DNA from: an uncultured Alistipes sp. | GTDB lineage: Bacteria > Bacteroidota > Bacteroidia > Bacteroidales > Rikenellaceae | Direction: 5' to 3' | Assembly: GCA_947178455.1 (NCBI GenBank) | Contig: CAMWYI010000018.1 | Location: 1-18,825 of the forward strand | DNA length: 18,825 nt | In this document: piece by piece, positions 6,996 to 12,891 of the stretch | Position numbering within the stretch: the stretch's first letter is position 1 | Layout of the letters: every line of letters begins with the position of its first letter | The notes under the pieces: generated by a model | Databases searched by the model: none | Seen by the model: only the letters and a program-made list of their open reading frames with translations | What the model was told of the DNA's origin: nothing | Program-made: the position numbers and the translations under genes

Positions 6996-7358
6996 TTAGA
7001 ATTTAAGTCCGCCTTCGCGTGCTGCTTCGGCCAGCTGTTTTACTCTTCCGTGATACAGGTAACCGTTGCGGTCGAACGCTACGGTCTGGATGCCTTTGGC
7101 GGCAGCACGTTCGGCAGCCAGTTTGCCGACCAGCGCAGCGACTTCGCACTTGGTTTTGCCGGCGGCGGCTTCGGCCACCTCCTTGTCGAGCGACGAAGCC
7201 GTAGCCAGCGTCGCGCCTGCCAAGTCGTCGATGAACTGCACGTAAATCTGCTTGTTGCTGCGGAAAATCGTCATACGGGGCTGTTCGGGCGTACCGTTCA
7301 CGATTTTGCGGATACGCATCTTGATGCGTTCTCTTCTTTCTATCTTGCTCAGTGACAT
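6996..7358 (-). CDS. rplR: 50S ribosomal protein L18 (uL18)
   Basis: L18 binds 5S rRNA with L5 and helps dock it to the large subunit. The product has 120 residues, normal length. A basic N terminus (KIERRERIKMRIRK) is followed by PRMTIFRSNKQIYVQFIDD, a core family signature. The C terminus carries FDRNGYLYHGRVKQLAEAAR and ends GGLKF, as expected. It lies 17 nt after rplF and only 5 nt before rpsE, suggesting tight coupling of these two genes. Confidence 0.99.
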   Translation of the reverse strand: MSLSKIERRERIKMRIRKIVNGTPEQPRMTIFRSNKQIYVQFIDDLAGATLATASSLDKEVAEAAAGKTKCEVAALVGKLAAERAAAKGIQTVAFDRNGYLYHGRVKQLAEAAREGGLKF

Positions 7359-7375
7359 AACTATCGGACTATTTA

Positions 7376-7963
7376 CTATTTAGCACCTGCTGATTTGCCC
7401 GCCTTGCGACGCAGTTGTTCGCCGACGAACTTGATACCCTTGCCCTTGTACGGCTCCGGCTTGCGCAACGAACGGAGCTTGGCGGCGACTTGGCCGACCA
7501 GCTGTTTGTCGCACGATTTGAGCGTCACGACGGGGTTGCCCTTCTTCTCGGTAACGGCCGTAGCGGTTACTTCGGGCGGAAGCATCACATGCGTATCATG
7601 CGAATAGCCGAGGCTCATTTCGAGGATATTGCCTTTGACTTCGGCCTTGAAGCCGACGCCGACCAACTCCTGCTGGATTTCGTATCCTTTCGATACGCCG
7701 ATGACCATGTTGTTGATCAAGGCGCGGTAGAGCCCGTGCATCGAGCGATGACGCGGCTGGTTGGTGGGGCGCGTCACGATGACGGCGGGAATTTCCTTGC
7801 CCGTGTGAGCGTCTTTATGCGTGCCGACCTCTACCTTGATATCCGAATCTACTTTCTGATTCAGCGTCCCGAGTGGCCCTTTCACGCTTACCACGTTGTC
7901 GGCCGATACCGTGACGGTAACGCCGGCGGGCAAGTTTACAGGTAATTTACCAATTCTTGACAT
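7376..7963 (-). CDS. rplF: 50S ribosomal protein L6 (uL6)
   Basis: L6 lies near the sarcin-ricin loop and the factor-binding side of the large subunit. The product has 195 residues with the two repeated alpha/beta domains of the family. The first starts MSRIGKLPVNLPAGV. The second ends with the diagnostic YKGKGIKFVGEQLRRKAGKS, followed by a short AGAK tail. The gene has an unusually long 143-nt spacer from rpsH with repeat-rich sequence. Its immediate leader shares 14 nt with that of rplC. It is followed after 17 nt by rplR. Confidence 0.99.
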   Translation of the reverse strand: MSRIGKLPVNLPAGVTVTVSADNVVSVKGPLGTLNQKVDSDIKVEVGTHKDAHTGKEIPAVIVTRPTNQPRHRSMHGLYRALINNMVIGVSKGYEIQQELVGVGFKAEVKGNILEMSLGYSHDTHVMLPPEVTATAVTEKKGNPVVTLKSCDKQLVGQVAAKLRSLRKPEPYKGKGIKFVGEQLRRKAGKSAGAK

Positions 7964-7965
7964 AT

Positions 7966-7979
7966 TTATTAAGTTGTTT
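7966..7979 (-). repeat. 14-nt initiation-leader motif, rplF copy
   Basis: On the transcribed strand the leader just before the rplF ATG reads AAACAACTTAATAA. The same 14 nt occur just before the rplC ATG at 15273-15286, and a looser version precedes rpsG. These genes follow long spacers, so the motif may be a preferred A-rich ribosome landing site. The match is exact; the role is inferred. Confidence 0.45.
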
Positions 7980-8035
7980 AGTTGCTAATTGCGGTTGTTG
8001 CGGAAGTAACATTTACTATATTCGTTGCGATTGCG

Positions 8036-8078
8036 CCGAAATCGGAGTACCGAAATCAATTTCGCACCGTACCGAAAC
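8036..8078 (-). promoter_or_regulatory. rplF leader with alternative short hairpins
   Basis: On the plus strand CCGAAA occurs three times (8036-8041, 8050-8055, 8072-8077) and GTACCGAAA twice (8047-8055, 8069-8077). A single TTTCG (8060-8064) can pair with CGAAA at 8051-8055 (4-nt loop) or at 8073-8077 (8-nt loop), but not with both. In the RNA this makes two mutually exclusive 5-bp hairpins in the rpsH-rplF spacer. That layout can act as a simple switch, but the stems are short and no ligand motif is recognised. Confidence 0.25.
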
Positions 8079-8106
8079 CTTGCAGATGCACCGCCGATAC
8101 CGTTTT

Positions 8107-8505
8107 CTAATAAACGTAGCACAATACTTCGCCGCCGACATTCTCTTTGCGAGCCTGCGCATCGGTCATGATGCCTTTCGACGTCGAAACAATGGCGACA
8201 CCCAGTCCGTTGAGCACGCGGGGCATGTCGGAAACCGACGCATACCGGCGCAGACCCGGACGGCTGACACGCTTCAAGTTCTTGATAGCGTTGCACTTCG
8301 TGGCAGCATCCCACTTCAAGGCGATTTTGATGACAGGGTGGCCCTTTTCATCGGCGTCGAACTTGTAAGCGAGGATGTAACCCTGCTCGTAGAGAATCTT
8401 CGTGATCTCCTGTTTGATTTTGGAACCGGGAGCTTCAACCACCTTGTGGTTGGCTTTCACCGCGTTTCTAATTCTGGTCAGAAAGTCCGCAATAGGATCA
8501 GTCAT
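8107..8505 (-). CDS. rpsH: 30S ribosomal protein S8 (uS8)
   Basis: S8 is a primary 16S rRNA binder in the central domain of the 30S. In E. coli it is also the translational repressor of the spc operon. The product has 132 residues. The N-terminal MTDPIADFLTRIRNA and the C-terminal GIMTDAQARKENVGGEVLCYVY match the family; the SKGIMT segment is its rRNA-binding signature. The gene is separated from rpsN by 433 nt, the largest spacer in the window, and a Bacteroidota-type promoter lies about 210 nt upstream. rpsH therefore appears to begin its own transcription unit inside the operon. rplF follows after 143 nt. Confidence 0.99.
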   Translation of the reverse strand: MTDPIADFLTRIRNAVKANHKVVEAPGSKIKQEITKILYEQGYILAYKFDADEKGHPVIKIALKWDAATKCNAIKNLKRVSRPGLRRYASVSDMPRVLNGLGVAIVSTSKGIMTDAQARKENVGGEVLCYVY

Positions 8506-8554
8506 AACTGTTAAGAATTAAAAAATTTTTATTAATAATTTAGTTATCGAGAAG

Positions 8555-8573
8555 TGGGAACTCATATTTCCCA
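8555..8573 (-). promoter_or_regulatory. Small hairpin in the rpsH leader
   Basis: A perfect 6-bp stem TGGGAA/TTCCCA encloses a 7-nt loop about 50 nt before the rpsH ATG. It is followed by a very A/T-rich stretch rather than a clean U-run, so it is not a convincing terminator. It could shape the rpsH initiation region. A role in S8 feedback is only a guess. Confidence 0.25.
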
Positions 8574-8718
8574 ACATCTTTCTGTTTTCGTTTCAGAGAC
8601 CCGTTTCCGGCCTCGTCTCCGCACTTCCGCACCCGTTTCGGCACTTCGGCGGTTTCTCCGGCCCCGCGTTCATCGCTCCACGACGTCCCCGCGACCGCGC
8701 CTCCCGATGGAAAGCGGG

Positions 8719-8750
8719 CAAATATACATATTATTTCCCAACAAACCAAA
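8719..8750 (-). promoter_or_regulatory. Bacteroidota-type promoter driving rpsH and downstream genes
   Basis: On the minus strand TTTG (8750-8747) is followed after 20 nt by TATATTTG (8726-8719). This matches the primary-sigma consensus of Bacteroidota, -33 TTTG and -7 TAnnTTTG, with correct spacing and an A/T-rich spacer. It points toward rpsH; the start site would be near 8712, leaving a leader of about 200 nt. It is the only full match I found in the intergenic regions of the window. Expected consequence: extra transcription of rpsH through rplQ independent of the upstream operon. Confidence 0.62.
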
Positions 8751-8781
8751 GCGAAACGACCTCTTTCGTCGTTTTTCGCTT
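8749..8781 (-). terminator. Hairpin next to the promoter, possible partial terminator
   Basis: A 12-bp stem with a 2-nt bulge and a 7-nt loop is formed by 8749-8760 and 8768-8781. Read in the operon direction it is followed by the T-rich TGGTTTGTT, a weak U-tract. It directly abuts and slightly overlaps the -33 box. It could end part of the rpsL-rpsN transcript just before a new promoter, or it could be a bidirectional structural element. The interrupted U-run lowers confidence. Confidence 0.35.
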
Positions 8782-8845
8782 CGTTTCTCGGAAAAAATAT
8801 CGGATTCCAAAAAAATGATGTCGAACTTTTCGAGCCGTCCCACAT

Positions 8846-8920
8846 ATCGGGAAGTTACCGCTTGCGGCGGCACTTTCCCCGATACTGCGACGTATCTACT
8901 GCGGGTTCGACACCCGTATC
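8846..8920 (-). other. Stem-loop-rich segment after rpsN
   Basis: Three adjacent stems are visible. One is an imperfect hairpin of about 10 bp (8846-8883). The next is GATAC/GTATC with a 6-nt loop (8881-8896). The third is a 5-bp stem (8901-8905 with 8913-8917, one G-T pair) with loop TTCGACA. CGTATC is repeated at 8891 and 8915, so GATAC has two possible partners. The last stem looks like a tRNA T-arm on the plus strand, but no acceptor or D-arm fits. Possible roles are protection of the upstream mRNA 3' end or a tRNA-like relic. Confidence 0.3.
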
Positions 8921-8938
8921 GAATCTTGCGGCTCGCGC

Positions 8939-9235
8939 CTACCAGCTCGCCTTCTTCACGCCCGGAATCAACCCTTTGGAGGCCATTTCGCGGAACTGGA
9001 TACGGCTGATGCCGAACTGGCGGATGTACCCCTTCGGACGACCCGTGATTTTGCAGCGGTTGTGCTGGCGGATAGGATTGGAGTTGCGGGGCAACTTCGA
9101 CAAGGCGATCCAAGCCTCTTCGCGATCCATTTCGCCGCTCTTCACTTTGGCTGCAATCTCTTCGCGTTTATGGGCATAGCGGTTGGCGAGTTTCAGACGC
9201 TTCACTTCGCGCGCCTTCATTGATTCTTTTGCCAT
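8939..9235 (-). CDS. rpsN: 30S ribosomal protein S14 (uS14), zinc-free type
   Basis: S14 belongs to the 30S head and assembles late beside S3 and S10. The product has 98 residues, so it is the long C-minus form. The four-Cys zinc site of the 61-residue form is absent; a single Cys is present in HNRCKITGRPKGY. The C-terminal half (PKGYIRQFGISRIQFREMAS, ending GLIPGVKKASW) is highly conserved. The start MAKESMKAREVKR is the common one for this group. It follows rplE by 3 nt, and the 433-nt spacer comes after it. Confidence 0.98.
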   Translation of the reverse strand: MAKESMKAREVKRLKLANRYAHKREEIAAKVKSGEMDREEAWIALSKLPRNSNPIRQHNRCKITGRPKGYIRQFGISRIQFREMASKGLIPGVKKASW

Positions 9236-9238
9236 AGC

Positions 9239-9796
9239 CTAATTCTTTTTAGCGTTTTTGAAAGGAAGGCCGAATTCGCGAAGCAGCGCGTGCGCCTCCT
9301 CGTCGGTCTTGGCCGAAGTCACGAACGTAACCTCCATGCCGAAAATCTTGGTGATTTTGTCGATGTCGATTTCCGGGAAGATGATTTGTTCGGTGATGCC
9401 GAGCGTGTAGTTGCCCTGTCCGTCGAACTTTTCGTTGATTCCCTTGAAGTCGCGGATTCGCGGCAGCGCTACGGCAATCAGACGCTCCAAGAACTCGTAC
9501 ATCTTGGCATCGCGCAGCGTCACGCGCACGCCGATAGGCATGCCCTTGCGCAGCTTGAAGTTCGAGATGTCCTTGCGTGAACGGGTCTGTACGGCTTTCT
9601 GTCCGGCGATTTGCGTCAGTTCGGCTTCGGCGACGTCGATGAGTTTCTTGTCGGCGACGGCCTGACCCATACCCTGATTGATGACGATTTTCTGAAGTTT
9701 GGGACACTGCATGATGCTCGTGTACCCAAACTCTTTCATAAGGGCAGGAACGATCTGCTCCTTATACTGTGTTTTGAGTGTAGGAACGTATGCCAT
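9239..9796 (-). CDS. rplE: 50S ribosomal protein L5 (uL5)
   Basis: L5 binds 5S rRNA, forms an intersubunit bridge to S13 and touches the P-site tRNA. The product has 185 residues, normal length. Conserved blocks are VINQGMGQAV, the KFKL-like segment FKLRKGMPIGVRVTLR, LPRIRDFKGI and GITEQIIFPEID. Its ATG overlaps the rplX stop by one base (TAATG). A strong purine motif, GGAGGAG, lies about 10 nt before it inside the rplX coding end. This is the best Shine-Dalgarno-like site in the window, although the codons may explain it. rpsN follows after 3 nt. Confidence 0.99.
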   Translation of the reverse strand: MAYVPTLKTQYKEQIVPALMKEFGYTSIMQCPKLQKIVINQGMGQAVADKKLIDVAEAELTQIAGQKAVQTRSRKDISNFKLRKGMPIGVRVTLRDAKMYEFLERLIAVALPRIRDFKGINEKFDGQGNYTLGITEQIIFPEIDIDKITKIFGMEVTFVTSAKTDEEAHALLREFGLPFKNAKKN

Positions 9797-10113
9797 TATT
9801 TGATCTCCTCCCCTGATTTTTTAGCGTAACGGACTAATTTACCCTTTTCACCGGCTTTGCGGCCCACTTTGGTAGGTTTGCCGCTCTTCGGGTCCAAGAC
9901 GAGCATGTTCGAGATATGAATCGGAGCTTCTTTCTCGACGATGCCGCCCTGCGGGTTCTGTGCGTTGGGCTTGGTGGCCTTCTTCACGAGATTGACCCCC
10001 TCGACGATGGCGCGCTGCTTGGCGACTTCGACTTTCAGGACTTTGCCCTGTTTGCCTTTGTTGTCGCCGGCGATGACCTGCACCATATCCCCTTTCTTGA
10101 TATGCAATTTCAT
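9796..10113 (-). CDS. rplX: 50S ribosomal protein L24 (uL24)
   Basis: L24 is an early assembly initiator of the large subunit and sits near the tunnel exit. The product has 105 residues. The KOW motif is clear at the N terminus (KKGDMVQVIAGDNKGKQGKV, about 6-25), followed by the conserved GVNLVKKATKPNAQNPQGGI and a basic C-terminal stretch. It begins 20 nt after rplN and its stop overlaps the rplE start, which implies translational coupling to L5. Confidence 0.99.
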   Translation of the reverse strand: MKLHIKKGDMVQVIAGDNKGKQGKVLKVEVAKQRAIVEGVNLVKKATKPNAQNPQGGIVEKEAPIHISNMLVLDPKSGKPTKVGRKAGEKGKLVRYAKKSGEEIK

Positions 10114-10133
10114 AGACGATTGTTTTTTAATCC

Positions 10134-10499
10134 TTACAATACTTCGGGTGCGAGGGAGATGATCTTCATGTACTGGTCGCGCAGTTCGCGCGCCACGGGG
10201 CCGAAGATACGGGTACCGCGCATTTCACCCTGATTGTTCAGCAATACCACCGCGTTGTCGTCGAAACGGATGTACGAGCCGTTGGCGCGGCGGATTTCCT
10301 TCGTCGTGCGCACGACGACCGCTTTCGATACCGAGCCTTTCTTGACATCGCCCGACGGCGTCGCGCTCTTGACCGAAACGACGATTTTGTCGCCGATGGA
10401 GGCATAGCGGCGTTTCGTGCCGCCCAGCACCCGGATGCAAAGCACCTCCTTCGCACCGCTGTTGTCAGCTACTACGAGTCTGCTTTCCTGTTGTATCAT
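10134..10499 (-). CDS. rplN: 50S ribosomal protein L14 (uL14)
   Basis: L14 lies at the subunit interface, bridges to 16S rRNA and borders the factor-binding site. The product has 121 residues with the compact beta-barrel pattern MIQQESRLVVADNSGAKEVL at the start. The diagnostic VVVRTTKEIRRANGSYIRFDDNA follows, then GTRIFGPVARELRD. Length and motifs are typical. rpsQ ends only 2 nt upstream and rplX begins 20 nt later. Confidence 0.99.
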   Translation of the reverse strand: MIQQESRLVVADNSGAKEVLCIRVLGGTKRRYASIGDKIVVSVKSATPSGDVKKGSVSKAVVVRTTKEIRRANGSYIRFDDNAVVLLNNQGEMRGTRIFGPVARELRDQYMKIISLAPEVL

Positions 10500-10501
10500 G
10501 A

Positions 10502-10756
10502 TTATTTAGCTCTTTCAATGATTTGTACTAACCGCCAGCGTTTCGTTTTGCTCAACGGGCGCGTTTCCATAATGCGTACGGTATCGCCCTCTTTGCACGT
10601 TTCGTCCAAAGATTCGGCTACGAACTTGGTCGTCTTGTTGACGAACTTGCCGTAGATCGGGTGCTTCACCTTGCGGGCCACTGCAACGACGATGGTTTTC
10701 TCCATTTTGTTGCTGACAACCACTCCGATACGCTCCTTTCTCAAATTTCTTTCCAT
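10502..10756 (-). CDS. rpsQ: 30S ribosomal protein S17 (uS17)
   Basis: S17 is an early OB-fold binder of the 5' domain of 16S rRNA. The product has 84 residues. The motifs RKERIGVVVSNKMEKTIVV at the start and the central HPIYGKFVNKTTKFVAESLD are characteristic, followed by KEGDTVRIMETRPLSKTKRW. It begins 12 nt after rpmC and ends 2 nt before rplN. Nothing unusual is seen. Confidence 0.99.
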   Translation of the reverse strand: MERNLRKERIGVVVSNKMEKTIVVAVARKVKHPIYGKFVNKTTKFVAESLDETCKEGDTVRIMETRPLSKTKRWRLVQIIERAK

Positions 10757-10768
10757 AGTCGTTGTTGA

Positions 10769-10960
10769 TTATTTGGCGTTTCTTTGACGCAGAATGGTCA
10801 GCATGCGAGCGATGTCTCTGCGGTTTTTCTTGATGACAGACGGATTTTCGACCGGCGAAACCGCGTGCTGCACTTTCAGCTTATTGAGCTGATCTTTTTC
10901 GGCAGCGATGCGTTCTTCGAGGTCTTTGGTCGCCATGTCCTTGATTTCTGCACTTTTCAT
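10769..10960 (-). CDS. rpmC: 50S ribosomal protein L29 (uL29)
   Basis: L29 is a small helical protein at the tunnel exit, close to L23 and the docking site of trigger factor and SRP. The product has 63 residues, a two-helix hairpin. It starts MKSAEIKDMATKDLEERI, continues with LNKLKVQHAVSPVENPSVIK and ends RRDIARMLTILRQR, the family signature. It is 12 nt from rplP and 12 nt from rpsQ, the standard S10-spc junction order. Confidence 0.98.
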   Translation of the reverse strand: MKSAEIKDMATKDLEERIAAEKDQLNKLKVQHAVSPVENPSVIKKNRRDIARMLTILRQRNAK

Positions 10961-10972
10961 CTTGCGGTGTCG

Positions 10973-11401
10973 TTAAATGGTGTTCTCGACGTAGTCGCGT
11001 CGTACGATAAACTTGGTGGTAATGGGCAGTTTCTGGGCACCCAGACGCAGCGCTTCCTGCGCTACTGCCAAAGGCACGCCCTCGGCCTCGAAGAGAATGC
11101 GGCCCGGCGTAACGGGAGCCACGAATCCTTCGGGATTACCCTTACCTTTACCCATTCGGACTTCGGCGGGTTTTTTCGTGATGGGTTTATCGGGAAATAT
11201 GCGGATCCACAGCTGGCCTTCACGTTTCATGTAACGGGTGATGGCCTGACGTGCCGCCTCGATTTGACGGCCCGTGATCCACGTCGATTCGAGCGCCTTG
11301 ATGGCGAACGATCCGAATGCAAGTTGATTACCTCTTTGAGCCAAACCCTTCATACGGCCCTTCTGCATTCTTCTGAATTTTGTCTTTTTCGGCTGTAACA
11401 T
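10973..11401 (-). CDS. rplP: 50S ribosomal protein L16 (uL16)
   Basis: L16 assembles late at the A-site side of the large subunit and supports tRNA accommodation. The product has 142 residues. It starts MLQPKKTKFRRMQKGRMKGL, followed by GNQLAFGSFAIKALE, WITGRQIEAARQAITRYMKR and the conserved loop RMGKGKGNPEGFVAPVTPGR. All family blocks are intact. It starts 26 nt after rpsC and ends 12 nt before rpmC. Confidence 0.99.
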   Translation of the reverse strand: MLQPKKTKFRRMQKGRMKGLAQRGNQLAFGSFAIKALESTWITGRQIEAARQAITRYMKREGQLWIRIFPDKPITKKPAEVRMGKGKGNPEGFVAPVTPGRILFEAEGVPLAVAQEALRLGAQKLPITTKFIVRRDYVENTI

Positions 11402-11427
11402 GTTCGTTTTGCTTTAAGAAGTACGAC

Positions 11428-12183
11428 TTACCGATTGTTGCGGCGGCGGCCACGACGGTCTCCGCGATCGCCGCGTCCTCCGCGACGTTCGCCGCGGTCG
11501 CTGCGTTCGCCTGCACCTGCCTGTGCGGCCGAGCCTGCGATTTCAAACAGGTCGCGTTTGCCATAGACCGTGCCGACGCAGATCCACACCTTCACGCCCA
11601 GAATACCCACTTTGGTGAGGGCTTCGGTGAGGCTGTAGTCGATGTCCGCACGGAACGTATGCAGCGGAATGCGACCCTCTTTGACCGTTTCGGTACGGGC
11701 CATTTCGGCGCCGCCGACACGACCGGCCACCTGAATTTTGATACCTTCGGCACCCATGCGCATCGTCGAAGCGACGGCGGTCTTCACCGCACGGCGGAAC
11801 GACACGCGGCCTTCCAGCTGACGGGCGATGTTCTGACCCACGATGACGGCATCCACTTCGGGACGCTTCACCTCGAAGATGTTGATTTGGATCTCCTTGC
11901 CGGTGAGTTTCTTCAACTCCTCCTTCAATTTGTCGACCTCTTGGCCGCCTTTGCCGATGATGATACCCGGACGGGCGGTCGAAATCGTGACCGTAACGAG
12001 TTTCAGCGTGCGCTCGATGATGATTTTCGAGATGCTCGCCTTTTGCAGACGGACGTTCAGATATTTTCGGATTTTGGCGTCTTCCACCAGTTTGTCCGAA
12101 AAGTTCTTGCCGCCGAACCAGTTGGAGTCCCAACCGCGCGTGATACCGAGTCGATTTGCTATCGGATTAACTTTCTGTCCCAT
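11428..12183 (-). CDS. rpsC: 30S ribosomal protein S3 (uS3) with arginine-rich tail
   Basis: S3 forms part of the mRNA entry pore and helicase centre with S4 and S5. The product has 251 residues against 233 in E. coli. The N-terminal region MGQKVNPIANRLGITRGWDS is typical. The KH domain GxxG loop is GKGG at 77-80. The C-terminal domain contains GVKVWICVGTVYGKRDLFE. Beyond about residue 217 is a low-complexity tail with RGERR and RGDRGDRRGRRR runs; 12 of the last 26 residues are Arg. The tail is probably disordered and RNA-binding. It lies 4 nt after rplV and 26 nt before rplP. Confidence 0.99.
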   Translation of the reverse strand: MGQKVNPIANRLGITRGWDSNWFGGKNFSDKLVEDAKIRKYLNVRLQKASISKIIIERTLKLVTVTISTARPGIIIGKGGQEVDKLKEELKKLTGKEIQINIFEVKRPEVDAVIVGQNIARQLEGRVSFRRAVKTAVASTMRMGAEGIKIQVAGRVGGAEMARTETVKEGRIPLHTFRADIDYSLTEALTKVGILGVKVWICVGTVYGKRDLFEIAGSAAQAGAGERSDRGERRGGRGDRGDRRGRRRNNR

Positions 12184-12187
12184 CTGC

Positions 12188-12598
12188 TTACTTATTTTCT
12201 ACGGTTACCATTTTGTCCACGACGATCGTCACGTGGTTCGAGCGTTTGCGGATGCGGTGTGCGCGACCCTGCGGAGCGGCCTGAATGCGTTTCAGCATGC
12301 GGCCTCCGTCGACGAACACCTCTTTCACGCAAAGCGCGGTGCTGTCGAGGCTCACGCCCTCGTTCTTGGCTTCCCAGTTGGCGATGGCCGACTTGAGGAG
12401 CTTCTCCATGCGAATCGACGCCTCCTTCTTCGAGAAACGGAGGATGCCCAATGCCTTGTTGATTTCCACGCCGCGAATGATGTCGGCCACCAGACGCATC
12501 TTGCGGGGAGAGGTCGGGCAATCGCGCAGAACGGCGATCGCCTTCTGCTTCTTTTCAGCCTTTATTTTTTCGGCTCTATTTGCTTTTCTTGCACCCAT
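12188..12598 (-). CDS. rplV: 50S ribosomal protein L22 (uL22)
   Basis: L22 lines the peptide exit tunnel with a long beta-hairpin. The product has 136 residues. Family blocks are CPTSPRKMRLVADIIRG and ILRFSKKEASIRMEKLLKSA. The hairpin loop FVDGGRMLKRIQAAPQGRAHRIRKR has no deletion or insertion of the kind that gives macrolide resistance. The basic N-terminal arm (MGARKANRAEKIKAEKK) is longer than in E. coli L22. It begins 7 nt after rpsS and ends 4 nt before rpsC. Confidence 0.99.
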   Translation of the reverse strand: MGARKANRAEKIKAEKKQKAIAVLRDCPTSPRKMRLVADIIRGVEINKALGILRFSKKEASIRMEKLLKSAIANWEAKNEGVSLDSTALCVKEVFVDGGRMLKRIQAAPQGRAHRIRKRSNHVTIVVDKMVTVENK

Positions 12599-12605
12599 TG
12601 TCTAC

Positions 12606-12875
12606 CTATTTTTTCTTGTTACCTGCGTGGCCGCGGAAGTTGCGGGTAGGAGCGAACTCACCGAGTTTGTGCCCTACCATGTTCTCCGTGACGTAAACCG
12701 GAATGAACTTGTTTCCGTTGTGTACGGCGATGGTCTGTCCGACGAATTCGGGCGAGATCATGCTTGCGCGCGACCAAGTTTTGATGACCGATTTCTTATT
12801 GCCTTCGGCTTGGGCGGTAACTTTCGCTTCGAGCTTCGGGTCGATATACGGTCCTTTTTTCAATGAACGGCTCAT
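12606..12875 (-). CDS. rpsS: 30S ribosomal protein S19 (uS19)
   Basis: S19 sits in the 30S head next to S13 and contacts the A-site finger of the large subunit. The product has 89 residues. It starts MSRSLKKGPYIDPKLEAKV, continues with KTWSRASMISPEFVGQTIAVHNG and ends with VGHKLGEFAPTRNFRGHAGNKKK, all canonical. It lies 16 nt after rplB and 7 nt before rplV. Confidence 0.99.
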   Translation of the reverse strand: MSRSLKKGPYIDPKLEAKVTAQAEGNKKSVIKTWSRASMISPEFVGQTIAVHNGNKFIPVYVTENMVGHKLGEFAPTRNFRGHAGNKKK

Positions 12876-12891
12876 TATGTACTCTTTTTAA

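Larger units (their letters stand above)
8506..8938 (-). other. 433-nt noncoding spacer between rpsN and rpsH
   Basis: No credible gene is seen here on either strand. In the operon direction the spacer holds stem-loops just after rpsN (8846-8918), a long hairpin (8749-8781), a promoter (8719-8750), a GC-rich leader with short direct repeats (8599-8649), a small hairpin (8555-8573) and an A/T-rich stretch touching the rpsH ATG. The small open frames that cross it resemble no ribosomal or known protein and run through the promoter. The layout suggests an end of one transcript and the start of another. Confidence 0.6.

Noticed and set aside
8540..8845. 101-residue minus-strand open frame inside the 433-nt gap
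   Set aside because: It runs through the promoter and the terminator-like hairpin, begins without a convincing leader and matches no known ribosomal protein. A conserved homologue in the same gap of relatives would change this.
8850..8930. Complete tRNA gene
   Set aside because: Only a T-arm-like and an anticodon-arm-like stem can be drawn. The anticodon loop is 6 nt, no D-arm fits and the would-be acceptor strands do not pair.
8554..9009. 151-residue plus-strand open frame across the gap
   Set aside because: It extends into the antisense of rpsN and has no recognisable motif; it contains arginine/serine-rich mirror sequence.
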